A DNA stretch of 41,125 nt from Planctomycetota bacterium. Lineage in GTDB: Bacteria; Planctomycetota; UBA1135; GCA-002686595. Where the stretch lies: the NCBI GenBank assembly GCA_026692705.1, contig JAPLOE010000263.1, forward strand, positions 1 to 41,125, in the 5' to 3' direction. This document shows positions 9,929-20,016 of the stretch, piece by piece. The notes beneath the pieces were generated by a model. The model did no database searches, was not told the origin of the DNA, and saw nothing but the letters and a program-made list of their open reading frames with translations. The position numbers were made by a program, and so were the translations under genes. Numbering within the stretch: position 1 is the first letter of the stretch; each line of letters opens with the position of its first letter.

Positions 9929-12900
9929 CTACGGCAGAACGGTCAGCTCGACGGCGTTCGACAGGTTCGTCGTGCCGGGAGCGGGCGGGTCGCGGAACCA
10001 GCCCTGGGCCCAGACCTTCATGCCCGCGGCGAACGGATTGCCGAGAGCGCCGGGGTTCGAGGACTGGTACGCGTTCCAGTCGAGCACCATCTGGCCGTCA
10101 CAGACACCGGCGAGGCCGCCGGCGTTCTGCGTCGCCGTGCGCTGCGTCGGAGCCTTCACGCACAGGAAGCTCGAGCCGTTCCAGGGCGCGTTGTTGAGTC
10201 CGCTCACGCTGTAGAACACGAGGCCGACCTTCTGGCCCTCGACGTTCGCCACGGTCAGCGTGCAGGCCGTCGCGAGCGAGGCGCTGGGGTTCGCGGAGGC
10301 CGAGATGAGCGCGTTGCAGCCATTCGTCGTCGTGCCCGCCGTGCAGTAGCTGATCGGGCCCGCGGGAGTGTCGAAGCACAGCTCCCACGCGCCGAGCGAG
10401 CCGCTGTCGGCCGTCACGTACCAGTCGTACAGGTGCAGCGTGTACGTGCCGCTCGCGGTCGCGACCGAGGCGAGCGGAGCGTTGTCGATGCCGGCGGCGC
10501 CGCTCGGCCACGCGCCAAACTGCTGGCGATACGTGCCCGGCGCGACGATCCCCGGTGTGCACAGGAACGAGGCAACCGACGAGCCGCAGGAGCCCTGCGT
10601 CGCGTTGACGTCGACGAACGTGTAGTCCCCGCTCACCGGCGAGTTGCAGCCACCGCCGAAGGAACCGTTGGCATCCTGAAAGAGGTTCACGCGCTGGCCG
10701 CTGGGCAGCTCGAGCACCGCGTGGATGTCACCCGACCAGGCGTGCGAGAGGCCGAGCAACCGCACGGACGAGATCGACGTCGTGCCCGCAGGCAGCGTGA
10801 CGGCGAGCGGGCTCGAGAGCTGGCCCGTCGGCAGCACCACCGGCCAGCTGCCGTCGGCCGCGCCCGGAGCGGGCCACTGGCCGCCCGCACCCCCGCCGAT
10901 GCACACGCCACCGGTCGACGTCGTGAGGAACGCGAGCGCGCTCGTCGTCGAACCACACGCGTTCGAGAGCTGACAGTCGTAGCTGCCGGCGTCCGAGAGC
11001 GTGTAGGACGGGATCGACAGGCTGCTCGAGGTCGCGCCGAGGATCGGCAGGCCGTTCTTGCGCCACTGGAAGCTCGGGGTCGGAGCACCACTCGCGACGA
11101 GCGAGAGCTGCACCGGCTGACCGACGCAGGCCGCGAGTCCCGCGGGCTGCACGGAAACCGACGGCGCCTCGTCGACCGTCACCGCCGCCGCGTTCGACGG
11201 CGCGGAGCCGCACGGCGTCGTGACGACGCAGTGGTAGCTGCCGGTGTTCGCCGCGCTCGTCACGGGCAGCGAGAGCACCGCACCCGTCGCTCCCAGGATC
11301 GGCTGCCCGTTCTGGAACCACTGGTACGTCGGCGCCGGAGTGCCCGTGGCCGTCACCGCGAGCGTCACCGGAGTCGGCGCGCACACGCTCGCACCGACGG
11401 GGTGCGACGTGATCGACGGCGCGCTGCCGAGCGTGAGCGTCACCACGTTCGAGTCCACGTTCGCGCAGACGTTGCGCACGCGGCAGTAGTAGCTGCCGAC
11501 GTTGGCCGGGCCCGTGTTGAAGATCGTCAGGTTCGGCGTGGTCGTCGACGAGATCAGGTTGCCGTTGAAGTGCCAGTCGAAGGCCATCGGCTGCGAACCG
11601 GTCGCGGCGATCGTCAGCACCGTCTGCGTTCCGCTGCAACCGACGACGTTCGTGGGCTGCTGCGTGATCGCCGCCGGCTGCCAGGCCGCGAAGGTCGCCG
11701 GGTTGGAGGTCGCCGACCCGCAGGAGTTGGTCACCACGCAGTCGTAGGTGCCCCAATGGATGCTCGTGGTCGTGAAAAGCGCGTACTGCGCCGAATTCGC
11801 GCCCGGGACGTTGTTCCCGTTCAGGCGCCACTGGTACGTGACGCCAGCGACTTGCACGTTGTTGCGCGTCCACATGTACGTCGTCTGAGGCGTCGAGTTC
11901 GAGAGCCCCGTCGTCAGCACGACGTTCGAACCGGCGCAACCGGTCTGGCTCTGCGGCTGCGTCGAGAACACAGGAACGGTGAGCAGCGTCACGAGCGCCG
12001 GGTTCGACGTGCTGGAGCCGCACGTGTTGGTCGCCACGCAGGTGTACGTGCCGCCGTTGGCGGGCTGCAGCGACGGGATCGAGTACGTGCTCGAGGTCGC
12101 GCCCGAGATGTTGTTGCCGTTGAGCTTCCACTGGTAGGTCGGCGCCGGAGTGCCGCTCGCGACGAACGTGAGCTGCGCCGCAGTGCCTTGGCATTGCGAC
12201 AGGCCCACGGGCTGCTGCGTCGCGGCCGGCCCGGCACTGACGGTGACCGTGACGGGTGCGGAGAGCGAATCGCCGCAGGCGTTGCCGACGAGGCAGGTGT
12301 ACGTGCCCGCGTCGTTGGTCGTGGCGCTCGACACCGTGTAGGTGTTCGACGTGCTCGACTGGACCGTGTTGCCGTTGCGGTAGAACTTGTACGACAGGTT
12401 CGAGCCGCTCGCGGCGACCGAGAGCACGAGCGGAGAGCCCGCGCAGACCGACGTCGAATTGGCCGAGAGGTTGGTCGTGATCCCCGCCGGCGTGCAGCCG
12501 CTCGCGAAGTTCACGTTGGCCATCACGAGCGCGAAGTCCTGGTCGGTCGCGTCCGCGTTGCCCGGGACGCCATCGGCGACGATGTTGGTCGCGTTGACGC
12601 GCACCGTCACCGTTCCCGAGAGCCCCGTGGGCAGCACGACGAGCTCGTAGTTGTTCTTCGTGTCCGCCGAGCCGCCCGTCGTCGACAGCGCGTTCGTGAA
12701 GACGTTGCCGCGGTAGGTGTTGCCGCCGACGGTCACGGTGAGGTCGAGGTCGTTGGCCCAGGCGCTGCCGACCGTCGAGCCCGGAGCGTCCGACCACGCC
12801 AGCGCGATGCGGAACGGCCTCGTCGTGTCGGCGATCGTGCCCACGTAGAGGCGGTACTCGCCCGTCTCGTTGAGCGTCGTCGACTGGTCGACGAACTTGC

Positions 12901-14953
12901 GCGCGACCGTGCCGTCGAAGGCGAAGTCGAGCCACGTCGTGCCGTAGCCCTGGTTGCCGTTGGGCAGGCTGCCGCCGGTCGCGCCGAGGTAGCGCGTCTG
13001 GTGCAGCGTGTAGGCCTTGAGCAGCGCGGGCGACGGGTTGGTGATCGAGTGGATGCGCGAGAGGTAGTTGGTGAAGAGCGACTGCACGCCGGAGACGGCA
13101 GGCGCCGCGAAGCTCGTGCCCGAGCCCCACGTGTAGGTGCTCTGGCTGCTCGGCCAGTACTGGTCGCACACGGCCGAACCCGTGTAGCCGCTCGCCTGGC
13201 TCGCGCGCCCGACGACGTGCGTCCCGGGCACGACGATCTCGGGCTTGGTGCGCGCGTCGGCCGTCGGGCCGCGGCCGGAGAACGACGCGATCTGCTGGAT
13301 GTTGTCGGCGTCGCTGGCGGTCATGCCGCAGCCGTCGGTGCCCGAGTTGTCCGAGCCTTCGCTCGCGCCGACGGTGAGCGCGTTCTTCGCCGTGCCGGGG
13401 GCGTTGACGCCGGACGCGCCGCTGTTGCCGGCCGCGAACACGAACAGCAGCGGCTGGTTGCCGGCCGCCGAGCCCGAGTCGCGCGTCAGCGAGTCGTAGG
13501 TCTGCGCCCTCGTGTTGTAGATGCCGTAGACGTTCACGGTGCCCCACGAGTTCGAGCTGATCGTCGCGCCGTGGTCGATCGACTTCTGCGCAATCTGCCC
13601 GTCGGTCCCGAATACGCCGAGGCCGGAGTCGTTGAAGACCTTGACGTTCGACAGGCGCGCGAACGGGTTCACGCCCAGGCCGCGCAGGTACAGGCCGCCG
13701 TCGAGGTTCGACGACGAGCCCTCGGAGCCACCCATGACCGACGCACACAGGTTGCCGTGGCCAGTGATCGAGGCGGCCGAGCCGGAGTCCGAGAAGTTGA
13801 AGGCGCCGACGATGCGCGACGCGCCGCCCACGGTCTTGAAGCCGCTGTCGGTCGGCGAGGTCGTGCCGTTGTCGACGCCGCCGTCGACCACCGAGATGAC
13901 CGGGTAGCTCGTGGGCGTGTTAGGGAAGGCCTTCGTCGCGATCAGCCAGTTGAAGTAGCCCGGACCGTTCGCGCCCGTGCCCGTCCCGTTCCAGAACCCG
14001 CGGATTTCCTGCGCCTGGCGTTCGCTCAGGAGCACGCGCGGCGAGTAGGGCTCGATGTTGACGACACGCTCGAGCTCGACCAGCGTCGCGAGCGCCTCGG
14101 CCGGCAGACGCAGCGTGAGGTTGGTGTAGAGGCCGCCGAGCACGTCCTCGGGCGCGAACAGCTCCTCCGTCGCGAAGCCGAGCACCTGTGCGACCGCGCT
14201 GCGATCCGCAGGCGACAGCGTGCGCGTCCCTTCGGCGTTGTGCACCTGCACGACGACGTCGACGAGGCCCTGCGCGCCGTCGAGCAGCGGCGAGAGCGCG
14301 TCCTCCGGCAGGAAGGCGTCGACGAAGGCGAAGCGCTGGCCGTCGCCGGTCTGGCGCTCAAGCTCGAAGCGCGAGGTCGCGTCCGCGATCCACACGAGGT
14401 AGGCGTTCTGCGGCAGGTAGTGGACGAGCTCGACACCCGTCGCACGCAGCGCCTCGAGGCTCACGTCCTCGACCGGGCCCTGCAGCTGCACGATCGCGAA
14501 GCCGCGGTCGAAGAAGCGCGGGTGCCGCGCACCGTCGATGCCCCGCGCGCCCGAGCGCGTGTCGAGCATGCCGCGGCGCAACCACACCTGATGGAAGTCG
14601 GCGCGCACGGCCACGCCCTCGATCGCGGCCGCCGCCTGCGCCTCGCGCGCGTCGATGCGGAACACGTGCGACGTCAGGCCTTCGGCGGCGAGCGTCGCGG
14701 TCGCTCCGGCGGAGCTCGCGAGGAACGCCTCGAGCGCCTCCAGCGGCACGCTGACCTTCACCCAGCCTTCGCTCGGGACACCGAGGAACTCCTGCGCCTG
14801 CGGGCCCGTCACCGGCGTCGCGGGGAGCACCTGCGGGCGCGGCTCGGGCTCGAACGGCACCTCGACGCGCTGCGCCCCTGCCCAACCTGCCGTGAGCGCC
14901 ATCCAGGCCGCTCCGAACACCACCCGCCACCTGCTTGCACCGTTGTCGCGCAT
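9929..14953 (-). CDS. S8 subtilisin-like serine peptidase with six Ig-like repeats, P/proprotein-convertase-like domain and conserved C-terminal module
   Basis: 'ISVVDGGVDNG' (Asp), 'GHGNLCASVMGG' (His), 'GTSFAAPAVSGVQSL' (Ser); repeated '..TYQW.LNG..I.GATSS.YSI...GTYTC...N.CG'; P-domain-like 'VRLLGLSHAWSGDIHAVLELPSG'; signal peptide at MRDNGASRWRVVFGAAWMALTAGWAGAQ. Confidence 0.93.
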   Translation of the reverse strand: MRDNGASRWRVVFGAAWMALTAGWAGAQRVEVPFEPEPRPQVLPATPVTGPQAQEFLGVPSEGWVKVSVPLEALEAFLASSAGATATLAAEGLTSHVFRIDAREAQAAAAIEGVAVRADFHQVWLRRGMLDTRSGARGIDGARHPRFFDRGFAIVQLQGPVEDVSLEALRATGVELVHYLPQNAYLVWIADATSRFELERQTGDGQRFAFVDAFLPEDALSPLLDGAQGLVDVVVQVHNAEGTRTLSPADRSAVAQVLGFATEELFAPEDVLGGLYTNLTLRLPAEALATLVELERVVNIEPYSPRVLLSERQAQEIRGFWNGTGTGANGPGYFNWLIATKAFPNTPTSYPVISVVDGGVDNGTTSPTDSGFKTVGGASRIVGAFNFSDSGSAASITGHGNLCASVMGGSEGSSSNLDGGLYLRGLGVNPFARLSNVKVFNDSGLGVFGTDGQIAQKSIDHGATISSNSWGTVNVYGIYNTRAQTYDSLTRDSGSAAGNQPLLFVFAAGNSGASGVNAPGTAKNALTVGASEGSDNSGTDGCGMTASDADNIQQIASFSGRGPTADARTKPEIVVPGTHVVGRASQASGYTGSAVCDQYWPSSQSTYTWGSGTSFAAPAVSGVQSLFTNYLSRIHSITNPSPALLKAYTLHQTRYLGATGGSLPNGNQGYGTTWLDFAFDGTVARKFVDQSTTLNETGEYRLYVGTIADTTRPFRIALAWSDAPGSTVGSAWANDLDLTVTVGGNTYRGNVFTNALSTTGGSADTKNNYELVVLPTGLSGTVTVRVNATNIVADGVPGNADATDQDFALVMANVNFASGCTPAGITTNLSANSTSVCAGSPLVLSVAASGSNLSYKFYRNGNTVQSSTSNTYTVSSATTNDAGTYTCLVGNACGDSLSAPVTVTVSAGPAATQQPVGLSQCQGTAAQLTFVASGTPAPTYQWKLNGNNISGATSSTYSIPSLQPANGGTYTCVATNTCGSSTSNPALVTLLTVPVFSTQPQSQTGCAGSNVVLTTGLSNSTPQTTYMWTRNNVQVAGVTYQWRLNGNNVPGANSAQYALFTTTSIHWGTYDCVVTNSCGSATSNPATFAAWQPAAITQQPTNVVGCSGTQTVLTIAATGSQPMAFDWHFNGNLISSTTTPNLTIFNTGPANVGSYYCRVRNVCANVDSNVVTLTLGSAPSITSHPVGASVCAPTPVTLAVTATGTPAPTYQWFQNGQPILGATGAVLSLPVTSAANTGSYHCVVTTPCGSAPSNAAAVTVDEAPSVSVQPAGLAACVGQPVQLSLVASGAPTPSFQWRKNGLPILGATSSSLSIPSYTLSDAGSYDCQLSNACGSTTSALAFLTTSTGGVCIGGGAGGQWPAPGAADGSWPVVLPTGQLSSPLAVTLPAGTTSISSVRLLGLSHAWSGDIHAVLELPSGQRVNLFQDANGSFGGGCNSPVSGDYTFVDVNATQGSCGSSVASFLCTPGIVAPGTYRQQFGAWPSGAAGIDNAPLASVATASGTYTLHLYDWYVTADSGSLGAWELCFDTPAGPISYCTAGTTTNGCNALISASANPSASLATACTLTVANVEGQKVGLVFYSVSGLNNAPWNGSSFLCVKAPTQRTATQNAGGLAGVCDGQMVLDWNAYQSSNPGALGNPFAAGMKVWAQGWFRDPPAPGTTNLSNAVELTVLP

Positions 14954-15130
14954 GACCGCTGCTCCGTTTCGCCGCTGCACCAAAGGACCGCTGAACGGGC
15001 ATTCCGCCCGCCGAACCGCCCCGACGCCTTTCGTCGGAGACCGGCCCGCCGTCCACCCAGTGCGGAGAACCGCGGCGAACTCCCCCACCTGCCCAGCGAT
15101 TTTTCGGGCTCGGGTATCCTCGTTGCCCCG

Positions 15131-15700
15131 ATGTCCCTGGAACTGACCCGCATCCTCGAGGCCGTGCACTCGGGCGACCCCGAGGCGGCGCGGGAGCTCC
15201 TGCCGCTGGTGTACGCCGAGCTGAAGGAGCTCGCGGCGCAGCGGCTGCGGCAGGAGGCGGATCCGGCCTCGCTCAACGCGACGGCGCTCGTGCACGAGGC
15301 CTACCTGCGCGTCGTCGGCACGGCGAACCAGGGTGCGGAGGGCTGGTCGGGCCGCGGGCACTTCTTCGGCGCGGCGGCGCTCGCGATGCGGCGCATCCTG
15401 GTCGATCGCGCGCGCGAGCGCGGGGCCCAGAAGCGCCCCGACCGCAAGAAGCGCATCGAGCTCGACGCCTCGCAGCTGTTCGTCGACGCACCGGCGCCGG
15501 AGCTCGTCGATCTCGACGAGGCGCTCGATCGGCTCGCGAAGGAGGACCCGCTCAAGGCCGAGCTCGTCAACCTGCGTTTCTTCGGCGGCCTGAGCCAGCG
15601 CGAGGCCGCGGCGATCCTCGGCATCTCGACCACGACGGCCGACCGCTACTGGACCTACGCGCGCGCGTGGCTGCTCGACGCGCTGGGCGAGGCGCCGTGA
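15131..15700 (+). CDS. ECF-type RNA polymerase sigma factor, planctomycete type
   Basis: MSLELTRILEAVHSGDPEAARELLPLVYAELKELAAQRL...LNATALVHEAYLRVV...RRILVDRARER...LRFFGGLSQREAAAILGISTTTADRYWTYARAWL. Confidence 0.95.
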   Translation: MSLELTRILEAVHSGDPEAARELLPLVYAELKELAAQRLRQEADPASLNATALVHEAYLRVVGTANQGAEGWSGRGHFFGAAALAMRRILVDRARERGAQKRPDRKKRIELDASQLFVDAPAPELVDLDEALDRLAKEDPLKAELVNLRFFGGLSQREAAAILGISTTTADRYWTYARAWLLDALGEAP

Positions 15701-15755
15701 AAACCGGAATCCGCGGGGCAGGCGGGCGCGCCTTGCCGCACTGAAGGATCCAGCG

Positions 15756-18700
15756 ATGGCGTTCGATCCCGAGGAGCTTTTCCATCAGGCGCGTGCGATC
15801 GCTTCGGCGCGCGAACGCGAGCTGTACCTCGCGCAGGCCTGCGGCACGGACAAGGCGCTCAAGGCGCGCATCGAGCGGCTGCTCGCGGCCGACGAACGCG
15901 CGACGGGCTTCCTCGCGACGCGGCAGGAACCGGCCGCGGCTGCGGAGGGCCTCGAGCGGCCCGGGGATCGCATCGGGCGCTACAAACTGCTCGAAATCAT
16001 CGGCGAAGGCGGCTTCGGCAGCGTGTGGATGGCCGAGCAGCAGGAGCCAGTGCGGCGCAAGGTCGCGCTCAAGGTGCTCAAGCCGGGCATGGACTCGAAG
16101 TCGGTGCTCGCGCGCTTCGAGGCCGAGCGGCAGGCGCTCGCGCTGATGGAGCATCCGGGCATCGCGAAGGTGCTCGACGGCGGCATGACGGAGCAGGGGC
16201 GCCCGTACTTCGTGATGGAGCTCGTGCGCGGCGTGCCGATCACGCGCTTCTGCGACGACGCGCGCATGGGCATCGAGGCGCGCCTCGAACTGTTCGTCGC
16301 GACGTGTCGCGCGCTCCAGCACGCGCACCACAAGGGCGTGATCCACCGCGACGTGAAGCCGTCGAACATCCTCGTCACGCTCGAGGACGGCCGCCCGAGC
16401 CCGAAGGTGATCGACTTCGGCATCGCGAAGGCGCTGGGAGCGGCGCTGACCGACCAGACGCTGTTCACGGGCCTGCACCAGATGCTCGGCACACCCGAAT
16501 ACATGGCGCCGGAGCAGACCTCGCTCGGAACGCTCGACATCGACACGCGCGCGGACGTGTACAGCCTCGGGGTGCTGCTGTACGAGCTGCTGACGGGCAC
16601 GCGGCCACACGACCTCAAGCTCGCGCTCGAACGTGGCTACGAGGAAGTCGTGCGCACGATCCGCGAGGAGCAGCCGGCTCGGCCGAGCACGCGCGCCTCC
16701 GGCGATGGCGATGGCGAACGCGCGGCGGTGCTGCGCGCCACGGCGCCGAACGCGCTGCGCACGCGGCTCGAGGGCGATCTCGACTGGATCGCGCTCAAGG
16801 CGCTCGAAAAGGACCGTTCGCGGCGCTACGACACGGCCAGCGCACTCGCCGACGACGTCGAGCGTTTCCTGCGCGATGAACCGGTGCTCGCGCGGCCTCC
16901 GAGCACGGCCTACCAGCTCTCGCGCTTCGTCAAGCGCCATCGCATCGCGGTGGCGGCGACTGCGGCCGTGTTCACGGCACTCGTGGCCGGCCTCGCGGCG
17001 AGCACGCACTTCGCGCTCGATGCGGAAGCGCGCCGAGCGGACGCGGTGCTCGCGCAGAAGGCCTCGGAACTCGCGGAAAAGGCCGCGAGCACGGCGGCGG
17101 AACGAGCGCAGGCGGCCGAACGCGAGTCGCAGAAGCGCGCCAGCGAGCTGGAGCAAGTCGTCGCGTTCCAGGAGCGGCAGCTCGAGAACATCGACGCGGA
17201 AAGCGTGGGCCTGCGTTTGCGCGAGAGCCTGCTCACGCAGCGGCGCGAGGCGCTGGAGCGGCGCACGAGCCCCGAAAACGAGCGCGCGGCGGAGCTCGCG
17301 GCACTGGAGACGGCGCTCGCGGGCACGAACTTCACTTCGCTCGCGGTCGAAGCGCTCGACGAGTCCATCTTCCGCCGCACGGTGGCCTCGATCGACTCGC
17401 AGTTCGCCGACCAGCCGCTGCTGCGCGCGAACCTGCTCGCGCGCGTGGCGACGGCGCTCGACGGCCTGGGTCGTTCGGAGTCCGCGGCGCCGCTGCGCCG
17501 GCGCGTGCTCGAGCTGCGCCTCGCGGAACTGGGGCCCGAGCACGAGCTCACCCTCGACGCGCGCTTGCAGTGCGCGTTGATGAAGGCGGAAACACTGGCT
17601 GCACAGCGCGAGGAGCTCGAGCGGGTGCGCGACGACGCGAGCGCACGCCTCGGCGCGGACCACGCGACCGTGCTGTCGGCGACCGTCGGGCTCGCAGCGC
17701 TCGCTTCGACCGAAGGCCGGCACGCCGACGCGCTCACGCTCGGAAAAGCCGCTGTCGAAGGCCTGGAACGCAACTTCGGCGCCGACGACCTGCGCACGCT
17801 CGAGGCGCGCTCGAGCGCCGGCGGAAGCCTGCTGATGCTCGGGCGCTACGAGGAAGGCACCACCGAGCTCGAGGCGAGCTATGCGGGCCTGCGCCGCGTC
17901 GCCGGGGAGACCGATCGCCGCACGCTGGCGTGCCTGCACTCGCTCGCGACGGCCTGGGCGTTCCTCGGCCGCATGGACGATGCGCTGCGCGAGCTGCGTG
18001 CCGCCCTCGCGCTCGCGCGCACGCGCTGCGGCGACGACCACGCGATCACGCTGGGCCTGATCGACAACCTCGCGGGCAACCTGCTCAACTCTGGCCGCGT
18101 CGAAGAGGCGGAGCCGCTGTTCGTCGAGCACGTCGCGCGCCTGCGCCGCCTCGTGGCGCCGGGTGACGTCACGTTGTGCATCGCGCTCTCGCGCTTCGGC
18201 CGCTTGCGCTCGGCGCAGAAGAAGGAGAACGAGGCCGTGCCCTTGCTCGAGGAGGCTTACGCCGGCCTCGAGCGCGCGTTGCCGCCGGAAAACCGCGATT
18301 TCACGTCGACAGCGCACAACCTCGGCACGGCGCTGACCGTGCAGCGGCGCTACGCCGATGCGGAGCGAGTGCTGCGGCGCGCGGTCGAGGGCCGCCGCAC
18401 GGCGAACGGTGAGCAGGATCTCGAGACGGTCAATTCCGTGCAGGCGCTCGCGACCGCCGTGTACAGCCTCGGGCGGGTCGAGGAGGGTTTCGGCCTGTAC
18501 GTCGAGGCCGTGAACGGGCTGCAGCACGCGCTCGGCGACGACCACGACCGGACGTTGCGCGCGCGGCGCAACCTCGCGGTGATCGCGCTCGCCCGCAAGG
18601 ACTACGCTGTGGCCGCCGAACAGCACGCCGCTTGCGTCGCGTCGATCCGCCGCACGGGTGTCGGCGACGGCGCCTCGTTGCACAACGACTTGTCCGTGCT

Positions 18701-19079
18701 CGGATCCTGCCTGCTCGAGCTGCAGCGCTGGAAGGAGGCCGAGGAAGTGCTGCGCGAATGCCTCGAGATCCGCGAGCGCCTGCTTCCGGCCGGAAATTGG
18801 GCGCGCGCCTACACGCGCAACCTGGTCGGCGGCGCGTTGCTCGGCCAGCTGCGTGTCGAGGAGGCGCGCGAGCTGATCCTCGAGAGCGCGGCGGCGCTCG
18901 CGATGGCGAACGACGTTCCCGCGTCGCGCCCTGGCCAGCCCGATCGCGTGGCGGAGTCCTTCGAGCGAGCAGCGCGCCTGCTCGACGAGCTCGCGCGGCT
19001 CGATCCGTCGGGACCGCACGCTGCGGCCGCCGCTGACTGGCGCACGAAGGCCGCCGCTCGCCGCCCGAGCGCGCGTTGA
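15756..19079 (+). CDS. Hanks-type serine/threonine protein kinase with TM helix and TPR-like extracytoplasmic region
   Basis: IGEGGFGSVWMAEQ, VALKVLKPGMDS, VIHRDVKPSNILV, KVIDFGIAKAL, GTPEYMAPEQ; TM IAVAATAAVFTALVAGLAAS; C-terminal TPR-like repeats. Confidence 0.95.
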   Translation: MAFDPEELFHQARAIASARERELYLAQACGTDKALKARIERLLAADERATGFLATRQEPAAAAEGLERPGDRIGRYKLLEIIGEGGFGSVWMAEQQEPVRRKVALKVLKPGMDSKSVLARFEAERQALALMEHPGIAKVLDGGMTEQGRPYFVMELVRGVPITRFCDDARMGIEARLELFVATCRALQHAHHKGVIHRDVKPSNILVTLEDGRPSPKVIDFGIAKALGAALTDQTLFTGLHQMLGTPEYMAPEQTSLGTLDIDTRADVYSLGVLLYELLTGTRPHDLKLALERGYEEVVRTIREEQPARPSTRASGDGDGERAAVLRATAPNALRTRLEGDLDWIALKALEKDRSRRYDTASALADDVERFLRDEPVLARPPSTAYQLSRFVKRHRIAVAATAAVFTALVAGLAASTHFALDAEARRADAVLAQKASELAEKAASTAAERAQAAERESQKRASELEQVVAFQERQLENIDAESVGLRLRESLLTQRREALERRTSPENERAAELAALETALAGTNFTSLAVEALDESIFRRTVASIDSQFADQPLLRANLLARVATALDGLGRSESAAPLRRRVLELRLAELGPEHELTLDARLQCALMKAETLAAQREELERVRDDASARLGADHATVLSATVGLAALASTEGRHADALTLGKAAVEGLERNFGADDLRTLEARSSAGGSLLMLGRYEEGTTELEASYAGLRRVAGETDRRTLACLHSLATAWAFLGRMDDALRELRAALALARTRCGDDHAITLGLIDNLAGNLLNSGRVEEAEPLFVEHVARLRRLVAPGDVTLCIALSRFGRLRSAQKKENEAVPLLEEAYAGLERALPPENRDFTSTAHNLGTALTVQRRYADAERVLRRAVEGRRTANGEQDLETVNSVQALATAVYSLGRVEEGFGLYVEAVNGLQHALGDDHDRTLRARRNLAVIALARKDYAVAAEQHAACVASIRRTGVGDGASLHNDLSVLGSCLLELQRWKEAEEVLRECLEIRERLLPAGNWARAYTRNLVGGALLGQLRVEEARELILESAAALAMANDVPASRPGQPDRVAESFERAARLLDELARLDPSGPHAAAAADWRTKAAARRPSAR

Positions 19080-19155
19080 CCCGCCCGCAACGGGTGGAAG
19101 TTCCTTCCGCGCGAGCCCGCGCCCCAAGCGCGTTGCAAGGCAGGCACTCGTCTTC

Positions 19156-19172
19156 CCGCTGGAATCCAGCGG
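19156..19172. promoter_or_regulatory. Palindromic candidate operator upstream of the PilZ-like gene
   Basis: CCGCTGGA-a-TCCAGCGG, perfect 8 bp arms with 1 nt spacer, 94 nt upstream of the ATG. Confidence 0.3.
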
Positions 19173-19265
19173 CTTGGCGGCAGCGTTCCTCCAGTGAAAC
19201 ACGGGGTTTTCTCGAAGCCGACGCCTGATCAACGTTCGCGCGCCCTTCCACGAAGGACCCTTTCG

Positions 19266-19985
19266 ATGCCCCCCCAGCCCGAAGACAGCAACGACTTCCG
19301 CGCCGCGCAATCCTGCGGCACGTCGGTGCGAGCCACGCTCACGCTCGCCGACGGCAAGTGCTGCGCCGGAACGGTGCTCGAGCTCAGCCAAGGCGGAATC
19401 GTGCTCGAGCTCGAGGGTGTCTCCAACGCCATCGCGATCGGCGACAAGGCCCGCGTCGCGCTCACGGGCGAGTGCCTCAGCACGCCGCTGCTCGTCAACG
19501 CCAGCGTGACCTCGCGCAGCTCGCGCAACGATGCGCTCGTGCTGCAGCTCGTCGCCGACGACCCGCGTCGCCTGCAGGCCTCGCCCACGCTCCGCCGTCG
19601 ACTGTCGGTGCGTGTCGCACCGCGCCACGACGCGCCGACGCTGGCCGAGCTGCGGCCGGAACGCGACGCGGCGCCGGTGCCGGCGCGTGTGCTCGATCTT
19701 TCACGTTCCGGCCTGCGGGTCGAGGTGGAACTGCTCGACGAGGGCGCCATCGCCGACTGCACGCGCGTGCACGTGCGCATGCTGCTTGCGAGCGATCCGC
19801 AGCCGCTCGAGTTCGTGGCGGAGATCCGCAGCCGCACGCTGCAGGGCGAGCACATCCAGTGCGGGCTGCAGATCCTGCTCGACCAGACCGAGGGGCGCGA
19901 GGAAGTCGACCGACGGCTGGGGCGCTACGTGATGGCCCGGCAGGTCGAGGGCGTGCTCGAACGCAAGCGCTCGCAAGCCTCCTGA
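19266..19985 (+). CDS. PilZ-like domain protein (probably two PilZ-like halves)
   Basis: 'LELSQGGIVLELE' and 'LDLSRSGLRVEVE' (D/NxSxxG-like); RRLSVR (RxxxR-like) between them. Start at MPPQPEDSN. Confidence 0.65.
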   Translation: MPPQPEDSNDFRAAQSCGTSVRATLTLADGKCCAGTVLELSQGGIVLELEGVSNAIAIGDKARVALTGECLSTPLLVNASVTSRSSRNDALVLQLVADDPRRLQASPTLRRRLSVRVAPRHDAPTLAELRPERDAAPVPARVLDLSRSGLRVEVELLDEGAIADCTRVHVRMLLASDPQPLEFVAEIRSRTLQGEHIQCGLQILLDQTEGREEVDRRLGRYVMARQVEGVLERKRSQAS

Positions 19986-20016
19986 GAAGCGCCGCTCGCG
20001 TCGCGGCCCGCGCTCG

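Noticed and set aside
9896-15700. 1934 aa plus-strand ORF
   Set aside because: Mostly antisense to the S8 protease, with Arg/Ala/Val-rich low-complexity translation; only the last part (15131..15700) is a real gene, the sigma factor.
15567-19628. 1353 aa minus-strand ORF opposite the kinase
   Set aside because: High-GC antisense artefact; the plus strand encodes a clear Hanks kinase.
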